Origin: Actinacidiphila epipremni
GTDB taxonomy: Bacteria; Actinomycetota; Actinomycetes; Streptomycetales; Streptomycetaceae
NCBI RefSeq assembly: GCF_012034175.1
Contig: NZ_JAATEJ010000007.1
Span: 62,001 to 126,000 of the forward strand
Direction of reading: 5' to 3'
DNA: 64,000 nucleotides
Position numbers and translations under genes: made by a program. The notes beneath the pieces were generated by a model, which did no database searches, was not told where the DNA came from, and saw only the letters and a program-made list of their open reading frames with translations. Positions 29,306 to 42,027 of this stretch are shown piece by piece (position 1 is the stretch's first letter; the number at the start of each line of letters is the position of its first letter).

Positions 29306-31471
29306 TCAGCCCGCCGCCTCGGGAGAGGCGGCGGGCTCGTGCGTCCGCGGCACCGGCGGCCGTCCCCGCTGCTCCCCGGCGGCCGGGCCGCCGCCCGGCC
29401 GGTTCAACGCCCGGTGCGCCGCCGCGTCCAGGCCCAGCCGCGCGCCCTCGCCGACCGCCGCCGCGTAGGCGGTGTCGCCGAGCGCGGCCCGCACCCGCTG
29501 CTCGCACACCGCGTGCGGGGCGTTGAAGTACCGCGAGCCGAACAGCCGCAGGCCCACCGACTCCCAGAGCCGCCCGGCCGCGCCCTGGAGCACCGCCGCC
29601 TCGTACGGGGCCCCCTCGCCCTCGGTGATCAGCGCCAGCAGCTCCAGCGCCAGCACCGCGCCCACCAGGTCGTCGAAGCCGTGGTCGATCGCCAGCGACT
29701 CCTCCGCCAGCCGCCGGGCCCGCTCCGGCTCCCCGCCGAGCCAGGCCGCGTACCCCAGCACGTACAGCGCGTACGCCAGCGTCCACCGCTCGCCGTGGTC
29801 GCGGCAGATGTCCCTGACCTCCTCCACCAGCCGCACCGCGTGCGCCACGTCGCCCTGGAAGGCCACCGACATCGCCAGCTCCACCTGCGCCATCAGCACA
29901 TTGCTGTTGAGCTCGCCGACGCTGCGGTAGCGCAGCAGCGCCTCGTCGATGAAGCGCTCGGCGCGCGGCATGTCGTCCGAGACCAGCGCCAGGCAGCCCA
30001 GCCGGTGCACCGCGTACGCCTCCGCCACCGCGTTGCCCGCCGCGCGGGCCTGGTCGCGGCACTCCTGGAGCACCGCGAGCGCCGCCGCCGAGTCGCCCTG
30101 GAGCAGGGCGACATAGCCGTACACCCACATGACCTTCGCCCGGGAGTCCGACGGCTCCGCCGACAGCTCCAGGGCCCGGCCCAGCCAGTGCCGCCCCTCC
30201 GCGAGCCGCCCGCAGCCCACCCAGCAGAACCACAGCGTGCCCGCCAGATACTGGCCCACCGCCGGGTCCTCGGCCGGCTCGCCCGGCATGCCGTCCAGGC
30301 TGAACTCCAGCGCCAGGCGCAGATTCGGCAGGTCCGCGGCGATCCGGGCGGCCACCTCCGCCTGCCGCGGGCTGAACCAGTCCAGCTCGCACCAGGTGGC
30401 AAGGCCCAGGTACCAGTCGCGGTGCCGGCGCCGCAGCCGCGGCTCGTCGCCGAGGGCCGCGAGCCAGCCGGCGCCGTACTCGCGCACGCTCTCCAGCATC
30501 CGGTAGCGGGCCCCGCCGCTCCCGCCGTCCGTGTCGTCCCCGTCGGCCTCCCGGCTCAGCACGGACTGCGCGACCAGGGAGCCCAGCGCGTCCACGACCT
30601 CCTCCTCGGCGATGCCGCCGCCCGCGCACACGTACTCGGCCGCCTCCAGGTCGAAGCGGCCGGCGAAGACCGACAGCCGCGCCCACAGCAGGCGCTCGGC
30701 GGGGCTGCACAGCTCGTGGCTCCAGCCGATCGCGGTGCGCAGCGCCCGGTGCCGCTCGGGCGCGCTCGGATCACCGCCGGTCAGCAGCCGGAAGCGGTCG
30801 CCGAGCCGGTCCAGCACCTGCTCCACCGACAGCGCCCGCAACCGCACCGCCGCCAGCTCCAGCGCGAGCGGCAGGCCGTCCAGCCGGGCGCACAGCTCGG
30901 TGACGGCCGCGCGGTTGGCCGCGGTCACGGCGAAGCCGGGCAGGACGGCGGCGGCCCGCTCGGCGAACAGCCGCACCCCCTCGGTGCCGGGCTCCAGCGG
31001 CTCCAGCGGCAGCAGCCGCTCGCCGGTGATGCCCAGCGCCCGGCGGCCCACCGCCAGCACCCGCAGCCCCGGCGCCCGCCGCAGCAGCGCCGCGACCAGG
31101 CCCGCGCAGCCCGCCGCGAGCCGGTCGAAGCCGTCCAGGACGAGCAGCAGTTCGCGGTCGGCCAGATGCTCGGTGAGCGCGGCGCGCGGCGGCCGGCAGG
31201 TGTGGTCCGGCAGCCGCAGCGCCTCGGCGACGGTGTGCTCCAGCAGGTCGGGGCCGGGCAGGCCGGCGAGCTCCACGAGCCACACCCCGTCGGGGAAACG
31301 GTCCTGCAGGCGCGCGGCGGCACGCAGCGCGAGGCGGCTCTTGCCGACGCCGCCGGCGCCGGTGATCGTCGCGAGCCGCGCGGCGCGCAGGGTACGCGCC
31401 ACCCGCTCGACGTCGGCCTCCCGGCCGACGAACCCGGACAGTTCCGCCGGGAGGTTCCCCGCGATGCTCAT
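29306..31471 (-). CDS. STAND-type ATPase with TPR-like repeats, no DNA-binding domain
   Basis: 721-residue protein related to the ATPase cores of AfsR- and LAL-type regulators. It opens with 'LPAELSGFVGREADV', then Walker A GAGGVGKS at 38-45, Walker B 'LLLVLDGFD' near 107-115, the 'LDGLPLALELAA' helix typical of NB-ARC/STAND proteins near 213, a winged-helix region, and from about 370 a superhelix of TPR-like repeats. Neither an N-terminal OmpR-like domain nor a C-terminal LuxR helix-turn-helix is present. It may be a sensor acting through partners. The ATG at 31471 lacks a clear ribosome binding site. Convergent with rpsD. Confidence 0.78.
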   Translation of the reverse strand: MSIAGNLPAELSGFVGREADVERVARTLRAARLATITGAGGVGKSRLALRAAARLQDRFPDGVWLVELAGLPGPDLLEHTVAEALRLPDHTCRPPRAALTEHLADRELLLVLDGFDRLAAGCAGLVAALLRRAPGLRVLAVGRRALGITGERLLPLEPLEPGTEGVRLFAERAAAVLPGFAVTAANRAAVTELCARLDGLPLALELAAVRLRALSVEQVLDRLGDRFRLLTGGDPSAPERHRALRTAIGWSHELCSPAERLLWARLSVFAGRFDLEAAEYVCAGGGIAEEEVVDALGSLVAQSVLSREADGDDTDGGSGGARYRMLESVREYGAGWLAALGDEPRLRRRHRDWYLGLATWCELDWFSPRQAEVAARIAADLPNLRLALEFSLDGMPGEPAEDPAVGQYLAGTLWFCWVGCGRLAEGRHWLGRALELSAEPSDSRAKVMWVYGYVALLQGDSAAALAVLQECRDQARAAGNAVAEAYAVHRLGCLALVSDDMPRAERFIDEALLRYRSVGELNSNVLMAQVELAMSVAFQGDVAHAVRLVEEVRDICRDHGERWTLAYALYVLGYAAWLGGEPERARRLAEESLAIDHGFDDLVGAVLALELLALITEGEGAPYEAAVLQGAAGRLWESVGLRLFGSRYFNAPHAVCEQRVRAALGDTAYAAAVGEGARLGLDAAAHRALNRPGGGPAAGEQRGRPPVPRTHEPAASPEAAG
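29308..29337. terminator. Bidirectional terminator between rpsD and the STAND ATPase gene
   Basis: Perfect 13-bp stem (29308-29320 with 29325-29337) with a GGGA loop. It overlaps the last codons of the minus-strand gene. Confidence 0.7.
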
Positions 31472-31848
31472 ATGTGCGGAGCGTACTCGCCCGGCTGCGC
31501 TCGGTTCAACGGCGCTTGCGCCCCCGCCGGACGCCCGCCCCGCCCCGGCCCCGGGCGCCGCCGCGCCCGGCCCTGTGCGCCGGCCGAACAGCCCCTTGCG
31601 GCCGTCTGCGGACCTTCCCGCCGTCCCGGCTGGTCGCGCAGTTCCCCGCGCCCCTGAGGCGCTCACCGTCCGGCGCGGAGGGCAACCAACCAGGGGCGCG
31701 GGGAACTGCGCGACCAGCCGACCACCGGGGGGAGGTCCCGGGGCGGGAGTAAGGGGCACCCCGGGGGGTAATGCGGTGCGGGGCAGGCGCGTCGGGGCGG
31801 TAAGGTCGGTGGGCAGTGACCTGGGCGCAGAGGGAGAGGTACGGCAAG
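31472..31848. other. Divergent intergenic region containing a long inverted repeat
   Basis: 377 bp between the divergent STAND ATPase and DUF948 genes, without a gene. It is dominated by the perfect 30-bp inverted repeat at 31627-31720. TAAGGT (31801-31806) is a -10 candidate for the plus-strand operon. The proximal 150 bp are plain C-rich sequence. Confidence 0.6.
31627..31720. repeat. Perfect 30-bp inverted repeat, member of a dispersed Streptomyces family
   Basis: Arms 31627-31656 and 31691-31720 are exact reverse complements, separated by 34 nt. The core GGGGCGCGGGGAACTGCGCG recurs once more in this window at 49661-49680, and similarity extends outward there to a GGACCTTCC-type sequence, so each arm is a copy of one unit of about 45-50 bp. 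I recall this unit as common between genes in Streptomyces genomes; its function is unknown. Confidence 0.85.
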
Positions 31849-32265
31849 GTGTCCGGTGGAGAGCTGGCCGGCGTAGCCGGCCTCGTCGTCGCGGTGTTCT
31901 GGGCGATCCTCGTCGCCTTCCTCGCCGTCGCCCTCGCACGCCTCGCGGCCACGCTGCGGCGCGCCGCGGAGCTGGTCGCCGGGATCACCGAGCAGGCCGT
32001 ACCGCTGCTCGGCGAGGCCACGGACGCGCTGCGCTCGGCGCACGACCAGCTGGAGCGGGTCGACACCATCACCGCGGACGTGGCGGAGGTGACGGCCAAC
32101 GCCTCCGCGCTGTCCTCCACCGTCGCCAGCACCTTCGGCGGCCCCCTGGTGAAGGTCGCGGCCTTCGGCTACGGAGTGCGGCGCGCCGTCGGACGGCAGG
32201 CCCGCACCGGAACCGACCTGCCCGCCGCCCGGCGCGGCCGGCGCCGCAACCGCTCGAAGGACTGA
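31849..32265 (+). CDS. DUF948 domain-containing membrane protein
   Basis: 138 residues: an N-terminal membrane helix (about 6-30), then an amphipathic coiled region ('[28 protein letters not shown]') typical of DUF948, and a basic tail ('[12 protein letters not shown]'). Function unknown; general-stress-like proteins such as YtxG share the fold. GTG 31849 was chosen because GGAGAGG lies 9 nt upstream and the helix starts soon after. Followed after 5 bp by another small gene and then alaS, a conserved order in Streptomyces. Confidence 0.8.
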   Translation: MSGGELAGVAGLVVAVFWAILVAFLAVALARLAATLRRAAELVAGITEQAVPLLGEATDALRSAHDQLERVDTITADVAEVTANASALSSTVASTFGGPLVKVAAFGYGVRRAVGRQARTGTDLPAARRGRRRNRSKD

Positions 32266-32270
32266 GGCCC

Positions 32271-32606
32271 ATGTTCCGCCGACTGTTCTGGTTCCTCACC
32301 GGTGCCGCCACCGGGGTGTGGGCCACCACGAAGGTCACCCGCGCGGTGCGCCGGCTCAGCCCCGACAGCCTCGCGGCGACCGCGGCGGACCGCGCGCTGG
32401 AGACCGGCGCGCGGATGCGGGCCTTCGCGCACGACGTACGGGCCGGCATGGCGCAGCGCGAGGGCGAGCTGCAGGACGCGCTGGGCCTGACCGGCGGCGA
32501 CCCGGCGCGCCGCCCGCAACCGCTGGAACTGGAAGCGGACACCGACCTCCCGGCACCGCGCCGGGGCCTGACGTACAACGCGTACGACCGGAAGGACGAG
32601 AACTGA
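32271..32606 (+). CDS. DUF6167-like small protein
   Basis: 111 residues with one hydrophobic helix at the N-terminus ('[20 protein letters not shown]') and a helical, charged remainder ending '[13 protein letters not shown]'. It matches in size and place the DUF6167 family found before alaS in Streptomyces; function unknown. The stop codon overlaps the alaS start (TGATG), so translation is coupled. Confidence 0.72.
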   Translation: MFRRLFWFLTGAATGVWATTKVTRAVRRLSPDSLAATAADRALETGARMRAFAHDVRAGMAQREGELQDALGLTGGDPARRPQPLELEADTDLPAPRRGLTYNAYDRKDEN

Positions 32607-35275
32607 TGGAGTCGGCAGAAATCCGCCGCCGCTGGCTGCGCTTCTTCGAGGAGCGCGGGCACACCGTTGTGCCGTCGGCGTCCCTCATCGCCGACGACCC
32701 CACGCTGCTGCTGGTCCCGGCGGGCATGGTCCCCTTCAAGCCGTACTTCCTCGGCGAGGTCAAGCCGCCCTTCGCGCGCGCCACCAGCGTGCAGAAGTGC
32801 GTGCGCACCCCCGACATCGAGGAGGTCGGCAAGACCACCCGGCACGGCACGTTCTTCCAGATGTGCGGCAACTTCTCCTTCGGCGACTACTTCAAGGAAG
32901 GCGCCATCCGCTACGCCTGGGAGCTGCTCACCTCGCCCCGGGACAGCGGCGGTTACGGCCTGGAGCCGGACAAGCTCTGGATCACCGTCTACGAGGGGGA
33001 CGACGAGGCCGAGCGGATCTGGCGGGACGTCATCGGCGTGCCCGCCGAGCGCATCCAACGGCTCGGCAAGGGCCCCAACTTCTGGTCCATGGGCGTGCCC
33101 GGGCCGTGCGGCCCCTGCTCGGAGATCAACTACGACCGCGGCCCGGAGTTCGGCGCCGAGGGCGGCCCGGCCGTCAACGACGAGCGCTACGTGGAGATCT
33201 GGAACCTGGTCTTCATGCAGTACGAGCGCGGCGCCGGCGAGGGCAAGGAGGACTTCCCGATCCTCGGCGACCTGCCCGCCAAGAACATCGACACCGGCCT
33301 CGGCCTGGAACGCCTGGCGATGATCCTGCAGGGCGTGCAGAACATGTACGAGACCGACACCCTGCGCGTCGTGATCGACAAGGCCACCGAGCTGACCGGC
33401 GTCCGCTACGGGCAGGCCGACGCCTCGGACGTCTCGCTGCGGGTGGTCGCCGACCACATCCGCACCTCCGTGATGCTCATTGGCGACGGCGTCACCCCCG
33501 GCAACGAGGGCCGCGGCTACGTACTGCGCCGCATCATGCGCCGCGCCATCCGCAACATGCGCATGCTCGGCGCCCACGAGCCGGTCGTCGGCGAGCTGGT
33601 CGACGTGGTCATCCGCACCATGGGCGAGCAGTATCCGGAGCTGGTCACCGACCGGGGGCGCATCGAGACCGTCGCGCTCGCCGAGGAGGTCGCCTTCCTC
33701 AAGACGCTGAGGGCCGGCACCAACATCCTCGACACCGCCGTGACCGAGACCAAGGCCGCCGGCGGCAAGGTGCTGGCCGGCGACCAGGCGTTCCTGCTGC
33801 ACGACACCTGGGGCTTCCCCATCGACCTCACCCTGGAGATGGCCGCCGAGCAGGGCCTGTCCGTGGACGAGGACGGCTTCCGCCGGCTGATGAAGGAGCA
33901 GCGCGACCGCGCCAAGGCCGACGCCCGCGCCAAGAAGACCGGCCACGCGGACCTGTCCGCCTACCGCGAGGTCGCCGACCGCACCGGCGGCACCCTGTTC
34001 ACCGGCTACACCCTCGACGAGAACGAGGCCAGCGTCGTCGGCCTGCTCGTCGACGGCCTGCCGTCGCCGGCCGCGAGCGAGGGCGACGACGTCGAGGTGG
34101 TCCTCGACCGCACCCCCTTCTACGCCGAAGGCGGCGGCCAGCTCGCCGACACCGGCCGGATCCGGGTCGAGGGCGGCGCCGTCGTCGAGGTCCGCGACGT
34201 GCAGCAGCCGGTGCCCGGCGTCACCGTCCACAAGGGCGTCGTCCAGGTCGGCGAGGTCACCGTGGGCGCCACCGCGCACGCCCAGATCGACCTCACCCGC
34301 CGCCGCGCCATCGCCCGCGCCCACAGCGCCACCCACCTGACCCACCAGGCGCTGCGCGACGCCCTCGGCCCGACCGCCGCCCAGGCCGGCTCGGAGAACT
34401 CCCCGGGCCGCTTCCGCTTCGACTTCGGCTCGCCGACCGCCGTGCCCGGCACCGTGCTGACCGACGTCGAGCAGAAGATCAACGAGGTGCTCGCCCGCGA
34501 ACTCGACGTCACCGCCGAGGTCCTGCCGATCGCCGAGGCCAAGCGGCAGGGCGCCATCGCCGAGTTCGGCGAGAAGTACGGCGAGCAGGTCCGGGTCGTC
34601 ACCATCGGCGACTACTCCAAGGAGCTGTGCGGCGGCACGCACGTCCACAACACCGCCCAGCTGGGCCTGGTCAAGCTGCTCGGCGAGTCCTCCATCGGCT
34701 CCGGCGTGCGCCGCGTCGAGGCCCTGGTCGGCGTGGACGCGTACCACTTCCTGGCCCGCGAGCACACCGTCGTCGCCCAGCTCACCGAGCTGGTCAAGGG
34801 CCGGCCCGACGAGCTGCCCGAGCGGATCTCCGGCATGCTCGCCCGGCTCAAGGACGCCGAGAAGGAGATCGAGCGCTTCCGCGCCGAGAAGGTGCTCCAG
34901 GCCGCCGCGGGCCTCGCCGAGAGCGCCGAGGACGTCAAGGGCGTCGCCCTGGTGACGGGAACGGTCCCGGACGGCACCGGCGCCGACGACCTGCGCAAGC
35001 TGGTGCTGGACGTGCGGCAGCGCATCACCGGCGGCCGGCCGGCCGTCGTGGCGCTGTTCACCGTCGCGAACGGCCGCCCGCTGACCGTGATCGCCACCAA
35101 CGAGGCCGCCCGTGAGCGCGGCGCCAAGGCCGGCGAGCTGGTGCGGACCGCCGCCAAGGCCCTCGGCGGCGGCGGCGGCGGCAAGGACGACGTCGCCCAG
35201 GGCGGCGGCCAGAACCCGGCCGCCGTGCCGGAGGCCGTCGAGGCCGTGCGCCGGCTCGTCGCCGAGAAGGCGTGA
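32606..35275 (+). CDS. alaS: Alanyl-tRNA synthetase
   Basis: Class II synthetase charging tRNA-Ala, with hydrolytic editing of mischarged serine and glycine. 889 residues: catalytic domain ('[18 protein letters not shown]', '[21 protein letters not shown]'), tRNA-recognition domain, editing domain with zinc ligands '[11 protein letters not shown]' and 'CGGTHVHNT', and the C-terminal oligomerisation domain with a glycine-rich segment near 850. All motifs are intact. The ATG overlaps the preceding stop and the stop overlaps the ruvX start. Confidence 0.96.
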   Translation: MESAEIRRRWLRFFEERGHTVVPSASLIADDPTLLLVPAGMVPFKPYFLGEVKPPFARATSVQKCVRTPDIEEVGKTTRHGTFFQMCGNFSFGDYFKEGAIRYAWELLTSPRDSGGYGLEPDKLWITVYEGDDEAERIWRDVIGVPAERIQRLGKGPNFWSMGVPGPCGPCSEINYDRGPEFGAEGGPAVNDERYVEIWNLVFMQYERGAGEGKEDFPILGDLPAKNIDTGLGLERLAMILQGVQNMYETDTLRVVIDKATELTGVRYGQADASDVSLRVVADHIRTSVMLIGDGVTPGNEGRGYVLRRIMRRAIRNMRMLGAHEPVVGELVDVVIRTMGEQYPELVTDRGRIETVALAEEVAFLKTLRAGTNILDTAVTETKAAGGKVLAGDQAFLLHDTWGFPIDLTLEMAAEQGLSVDEDGFRRLMKEQRDRAKADARAKKTGHADLSAYREVADRTGGTLFTGYTLDENEASVVGLLVDGLPSPAASEGDDVEVVLDRTPFYAEGGGQLADTGRIRVEGGAVVEVRDVQQPVPGVTVHKGVVQVGEVTVGATAHAQIDLTRRRAIARAHSATHLTHQALRDALGPTAAQAGSENSPGRFRFDFGSPTAVPGTVLTDVEQKINEVLARELDVTAEVLPIAEAKRQGAIAEFGEKYGEQVRVVTIGDYSKELCGGTHVHNTAQLGLVKLLGESSIGSGVRRVEALVGVDAYHFLAREHTVVAQLTELVKGRPDELPERISGMLARLKDAEKEIERFRAEKVLQAAAGLAESAEDVKGVALVTGTVPDGTGADDLRKLVLDVRQRITGGRPAVVALFTVANGRPLTVIATNEAARERGAKAGELVRTAAKALGGGGGGKDDVAQGGGQNPAAVPEAVEAVRRLVAEKA

Positions 35276-35787
35276 GCGTGCCGGACACCCGCGACGAGGG
35301 CGCCGAGCCGCCCCGGCCCGCCATGCGGCGTGGCCGCCGGCTCGGCGTCGACGTCGGCGACGCCAGGATCGGCGTCGCCTCCTGCGACCCGGACGGCATC
35401 CTGGCCACCCCCGTCGAGACGGTGCCGGGCCGCGACGTGCCGGCCGCGCTGCGCCGGCTGGCGCAGATCGTCGCCGAGTACGAGCCGATCGAGGTCGTCG
35501 TCGGCCTGCCCCGCTCCCTCAACGGGACCGAGGGGCCGGCCGCGGCCAAGGTGCGCGGCTTCGCGCAGGGTGTGGCCAAAGTCATCGCACCGGTGCCGGT
35601 ACGGCTGGTGGACGAGCGGATGACCACCGTGACCGCCGCGCAGGGCCTGCGCGCGTCGGGCGTACGGGCCAAGAAGGGACGCTCCGTAGTCGACCAGGCG
35701 GCGGCCGTCATCATTCTGCAGAGCGCCCTGGAGGCCGAACGGCTGTCGGGTAAAGCTCCCGGGGAGGGCGTCCAATCCTCGGTCTGA
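35272..35787 (+). CDS. ruvX: Putative pre-16S rRNA nuclease (YqgF/RuvX family)
   Basis: RNase H-fold nuclease thought to mature the 5' end of 16S rRNA. 171 residues. '[14 protein letters not shown]' holds the first catalytic Asp (near 25), '[11 protein letters not shown]' is the family core, and '[10 protein letters not shown]' and '[10 protein letters not shown]' hold the other acidic residues. The GTG start overlaps the alaS stop (GTGA); another GTG lies two codons later. A 9-bp hairpin follows the gene. Confidence 0.92.
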   Translation: MSVPDTRDEGAEPPRPAMRRGRRLGVDVGDARIGVASCDPDGILATPVETVPGRDVPAALRRLAQIVAEYEPIEVVVGLPRSLNGTEGPAAAKVRGFAQGVAKVIAPVPVRLVDERMTTVTAAQGLRASGVRAKKGRSVVDQAAAVIILQSALEAERLSGKAPGEGVQSSV

Positions 35788-35816
35788 TCGCGATACGGTA
35801 ACGTTCCGCGCGACAC

Positions 35817-35838
35817 GGCGGCGCCTGATGGCGCCGCC
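35817..35838 (+). terminator. Hairpin between ruvX and mltG
   Basis: Perfect 9-bp stem (35817-35825 with 35830-35838) with a TGAT loop, followed by CGTTTC. It may reduce read-through into mltG. Confidence 0.5.
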
Positions 35839-35888
35839 CGTTTCGCAAGGTCGGCAGAACCGCCGCCGACCGCGTACCAAGGGGACCG

Positions 35889-37712
35889 ATGACTGACTAT
35901 GGCCGGGGCTCAGGCTCCGAACCGTGGCACCCGGACGACCCGCTCTTCGGCGACACGTACGACGCGAGCCAGGGTCAGGGCTACCAGCAGCCACAGCAGC
36001 CGCAGCAGCAGTACGGCGGCGAGTGGCAGGACCCGTACGCCACCGGCCAGCACCAGCAGCAGTACCCGCACCCGCACGGCACGGGCCAGTACCCGCAGCA
36101 GTACCCCCAGCAGGGCTACCCGCAGCACCCCCAGCAGCACACCGGCCAGTACCCGCAGCAGCAGGGCTATCCGCAGCAGGGCGGCTACGACGGCTACGAC
36201 ACCGGCTCGCACGGGACGTACGACACCGGCTCGCACCAGACCGGCGGCTACGGCGGCCAGGACCCGTACGGCGGCCACGCCCCGCAGGACCCCTACGCCA
36301 CAGGACAGCACCAGCAGCAGGGCTACTACGGCCAGGGCGGCTACCCCCAGCAACCGCAGCAGCCCCAGCAGCCCCAGCACCAGACCGGCCAGTACCCGCA
36401 GCAGGGCGGCCGGCCGATGCCCGCCCCCGGGCAGGGCCAGGCGCCCGGCACCCGCCCGCGTACCGCCCCCGCCGCCCCGGCCGCTCCCACCGGCCCCTCC
36501 GCTCCCTCCACCGGTGATTGGGACGCCGACGACGAGGGCGACCCGCGCGAGCACGCCTTCTTCGCCGGCCGCGACGACGACGATGACGACGACGCCCCCG
36601 CCGCGCACGAGAGCTCCGGGCGCCGCTCCGGCCGCAGCCAGCAGGCCCCCCGCAAGCGCCGCAGCGGCTGCGCCTGCTTCGTGGTGGCCGCGGTGCTGCT
36701 CGGCGGCCTCGGCGGCGGTGTCTACTTCGGCTACGGCGTCTACCAGGACCACTTCGGCCCCGCCCCCGACTACTCCGGCCAGGGCACCGGCGCCACCGTC
36801 CAGGTCACCATCCCCAAGGGCGCGACCCTGACCATCATGGGCAACCTGCTCAAGGACGCCGGCGTGGTCAAGAGCGTCGAGGCCTTCACCACCGCCGCGA
36901 ACAAGAACCCCAAGGGCCAGAGCATCCAGGCCGGCGTCTACGCGCTCAACAAGGAGATGTCCGCGGACGCCGCCGTCGCGATGATGCTCGACCCCAAGTC
37001 GCAGAACGCGATGATCATCGCCGAGGGCATGCGCGACAAGCAGATCTACGCCGCCATCGACGGCAAGCTCGGCCTCAAGGCCGGCACCACCGAGAACATC
37101 GCCAAGACGAAGTACAAGACGCTGGGCCTGCCCGACTGGGCCGTCAGCGGGCACAACGTCCTGGACCCGCTGGAGGGCTTCCTCTACCCGTCCCGCTACA
37201 GCGTCGCCAAGGGCATGAAGCCCGAGGACGTGCTCAAGCAGATGGTCGGCCAGGCCAACGAGGAGTTCGCGAAGTTCGACCTGGTGGCCGAGGCGAAGAA
37301 GCAGAACCTCACCGGGCCCTACCAGCTGCTCACCGTCGCCAGCCTCGTCCAGGCCGAGGGCAAGAGCGACGACGACTTCCGCAAGATGGCCAAGGTCATC
37401 TACGACCGGCTCAAGCCCGACAACAAGCAGCAGACCAACTTCAAGCTCCAGTTCGACTCGACGTACAACTACGTCAAGAACACCTCCCAGGAGAAGATCT
37501 CCACCAAGGAGATCTACTCGCTGGACAGCCCGTACAACACGTACACCAACAAGGGCCTGCCGCCCGGCCCGATCGGCAACCCCGGCGAGGTCGCGCTCAA
37601 GGCCGCAATGGACCCGGACCCGGGCGACTGGTACTTCTTCATCTCCAAGGACGGCAAGACCACGCAGTTCATGGAGACCTCCGCGCAGTTCGAGAAGGTC
37701 AAGAACGAGTGA
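35889..37712 (+). CDS. mltG: Endolytic murein transglycosylase MltG with a long Gln/Pro-rich cytoplasmic region
   Basis: Membrane enzyme that cleaves nascent glycan strands and sets their length. 607 residues. Residues 1-205 are a low-complexity cytoplasmic region with many 'GQYPQQ' and 'TGQHQQQ' repeats; an acidic patch (about 215-240) and a basic patch follow; one membrane helix is near 258-280. The C-terminal YceG domain includes 'GQSIQAGVYALN', 'EGMRDKQIY', 'LEGFLYPSRYSV' and 'VASLVQAEGKSDDDF', the block where the family's catalytic Glu lies. One Glu of the usual VEKE motif is Gln here. GGGGA precedes ATG 35889. The stop overlaps aroE. Confidence 0.9.
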   Translation: MTDYGRGSGSEPWHPDDPLFGDTYDASQGQGYQQPQQPQQQYGGEWQDPYATGQHQQQYPHPHGTGQYPQQYPQQGYPQHPQQHTGQYPQQQGYPQQGGYDGYDTGSHGTYDTGSHQTGGYGGQDPYGGHAPQDPYATGQHQQQGYYGQGGYPQQPQQPQQPQHQTGQYPQQGGRPMPAPGQGQAPGTRPRTAPAAPAAPTGPSAPSTGDWDADDEGDPREHAFFAGRDDDDDDDAPAAHESSGRRSGRSQQAPRKRRSGCACFVVAAVLLGGLGGGVYFGYGVYQDHFGPAPDYSGQGTGATVQVTIPKGATLTIMGNLLKDAGVVKSVEAFTTAANKNPKGQSIQAGVYALNKEMSADAAVAMMLDPKSQNAMIIAEGMRDKQIYAAIDGKLGLKAGTTENIAKTKYKTLGLPDWAVSGHNVLDPLEGFLYPSRYSVAKGMKPEDVLKQMVGQANEEFAKFDLVAEAKKQNLTGPYQLLTVASLVQAEGKSDDDFRKMAKVIYDRLKPDNKQQTNFKLQFDSTYNYVKNTSQEKISTKEIYSLDSPYNTYTNKGLPPGPIGNPGEVALKAAMDPDPGDWYFFISKDGKTTQFMETSAQFEKVKNE

Positions 37713-38557
37713 ACCCCACCGCACCACCGGCCGCCGCCCACCGGGCGGCCGTGCTCGGGGCGCCCATCGCGCACTCGCTCTCACCCGTGCTGCACCGCGC
37801 CGCCTACGCGGCGATGGGCCTGCCCGGCTGGAGCTACGACCGCTTCGAGGTGGACGAGGCCGCGCTGCCCGGCTTCCTGCACGGCCTGGACCGGGCCGCG
37901 TGGGCGGGGCTGTCGCTGACGATGCCGCTCAAGCGCGCGGTGATCCCGCTGCTCGACGACATCACGCCGACCGCCGCGTCCGTCGAGGCCGTCAACACCG
38001 TGGTCTTCGGCGCGGACGGCCGGCGCCGCGGCGACAACACCGACATCCCCGGGCTGCTCGCGGCGCTGCACGAACGCGGCATCACCACCGTGCCGTCGGC
38101 TGCCGTCCTCGGCGCCGGCGCCACCGCCTCCTCCGCGCTCGCCGCGCTCGCCCGGATCTGCACCGGCGAGGTGACGGCGTACGTCCGCGGGCCCGAGCGC
38201 GCCGCGCAGATGCGGCAGTGGGGCGAGCGCCTCGGCGTCGCCGTCCGCACCGCCGACTGGGCCGACGCGGGGCGCGCGCTGCACGAGCCGCTGGTGGTCG
38301 CCACCACCCCGGCCGGCGCCGCCGACCACCTCGCCGCCGCCGTCCCCGACCGGCCCGGCGCCCTCTTCGACGTCCTCTACCACCCCTGGCCGACGCCGCT
38401 GGCCGCCGCCTGGTCCGCCCGCGGCGGCCCGGTCCTCGGCGGCCTCGACCTGCTCGTGCACCAGGCCGTCCTGCAGATCGAGCAGTTCACCGGCCGCACC
38501 GGCGTCCCGCTGGCCGCGATGCGCGCGGCCGGCGAGGCGGCCCTCGCCGCCCGCTGA
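37709..38557 (+). CDS. aroE: Shikimate dehydrogenase
   Basis: NADPH-dependent reduction of 3-dehydroshikimate to shikimate. 282 residues. The substrate-binding 'IAHSLSPVLHRAAY' and 'SLTMPLKRAVIP' (catalytic Lys) lie in the N-terminal domain, 'EAVNTVVF' and 'GDNTDIPG' form the hinge, and 'VLGAGATASSALAAL' is the dinucleotide fold. Glycine pattern is slightly unusual (GAGAT instead of GAGGA). The GTG start overlaps the mltG stop. A gap of about 100 bp with a GC hairpin separates it from aroC. Confidence 0.93.
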   Translation: MNPTAPPAAAHRAAVLGAPIAHSLSPVLHRAAYAAMGLPGWSYDRFEVDEAALPGFLHGLDRAAWAGLSLTMPLKRAVIPLLDDITPTAASVEAVNTVVFGADGRRRGDNTDIPGLLAALHERGITTVPSAAVLGAGATASSALAALARICTGEVTAYVRGPERAAQMRQWGERLGVAVRTADWADAGRALHEPLVVATTPAGAADHLAAAVPDRPGALFDVLYHPWPTPLAAAWSARGGPVLGGLDLLVHQAVLQIEQFTGRTGVPLAAMRAAGEAALAAR

Positions 38558-38659
38558 CCGCGCGGCCCCGCGTCCGGGACCTGGACGGCGGTCCGGGCGC
38601 GGCGGGGAACGTGGGAGGATCGGGACCAGAGACGGCAGGCGTTTTCTTTAGGAGCACCG

Positions 38660-41959
<3,300 letters not shown>

Positions 41960-42027
41960 GCAGGCCCCGGGCAGGGTAGCGTTCCGTGTCAGCCCGCGCG
42001 GCAGGCGCGGGCGCGCAACCGGAGAAG

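Noticed and set aside
31472..31939. Upstream extension of the STAND ATPase frame by about 156 codons
   Set aside because: The extension runs through the inverted repeat and into the antisense of the DUF948 gene; homology to STAND proteins starts at the internal ATG.
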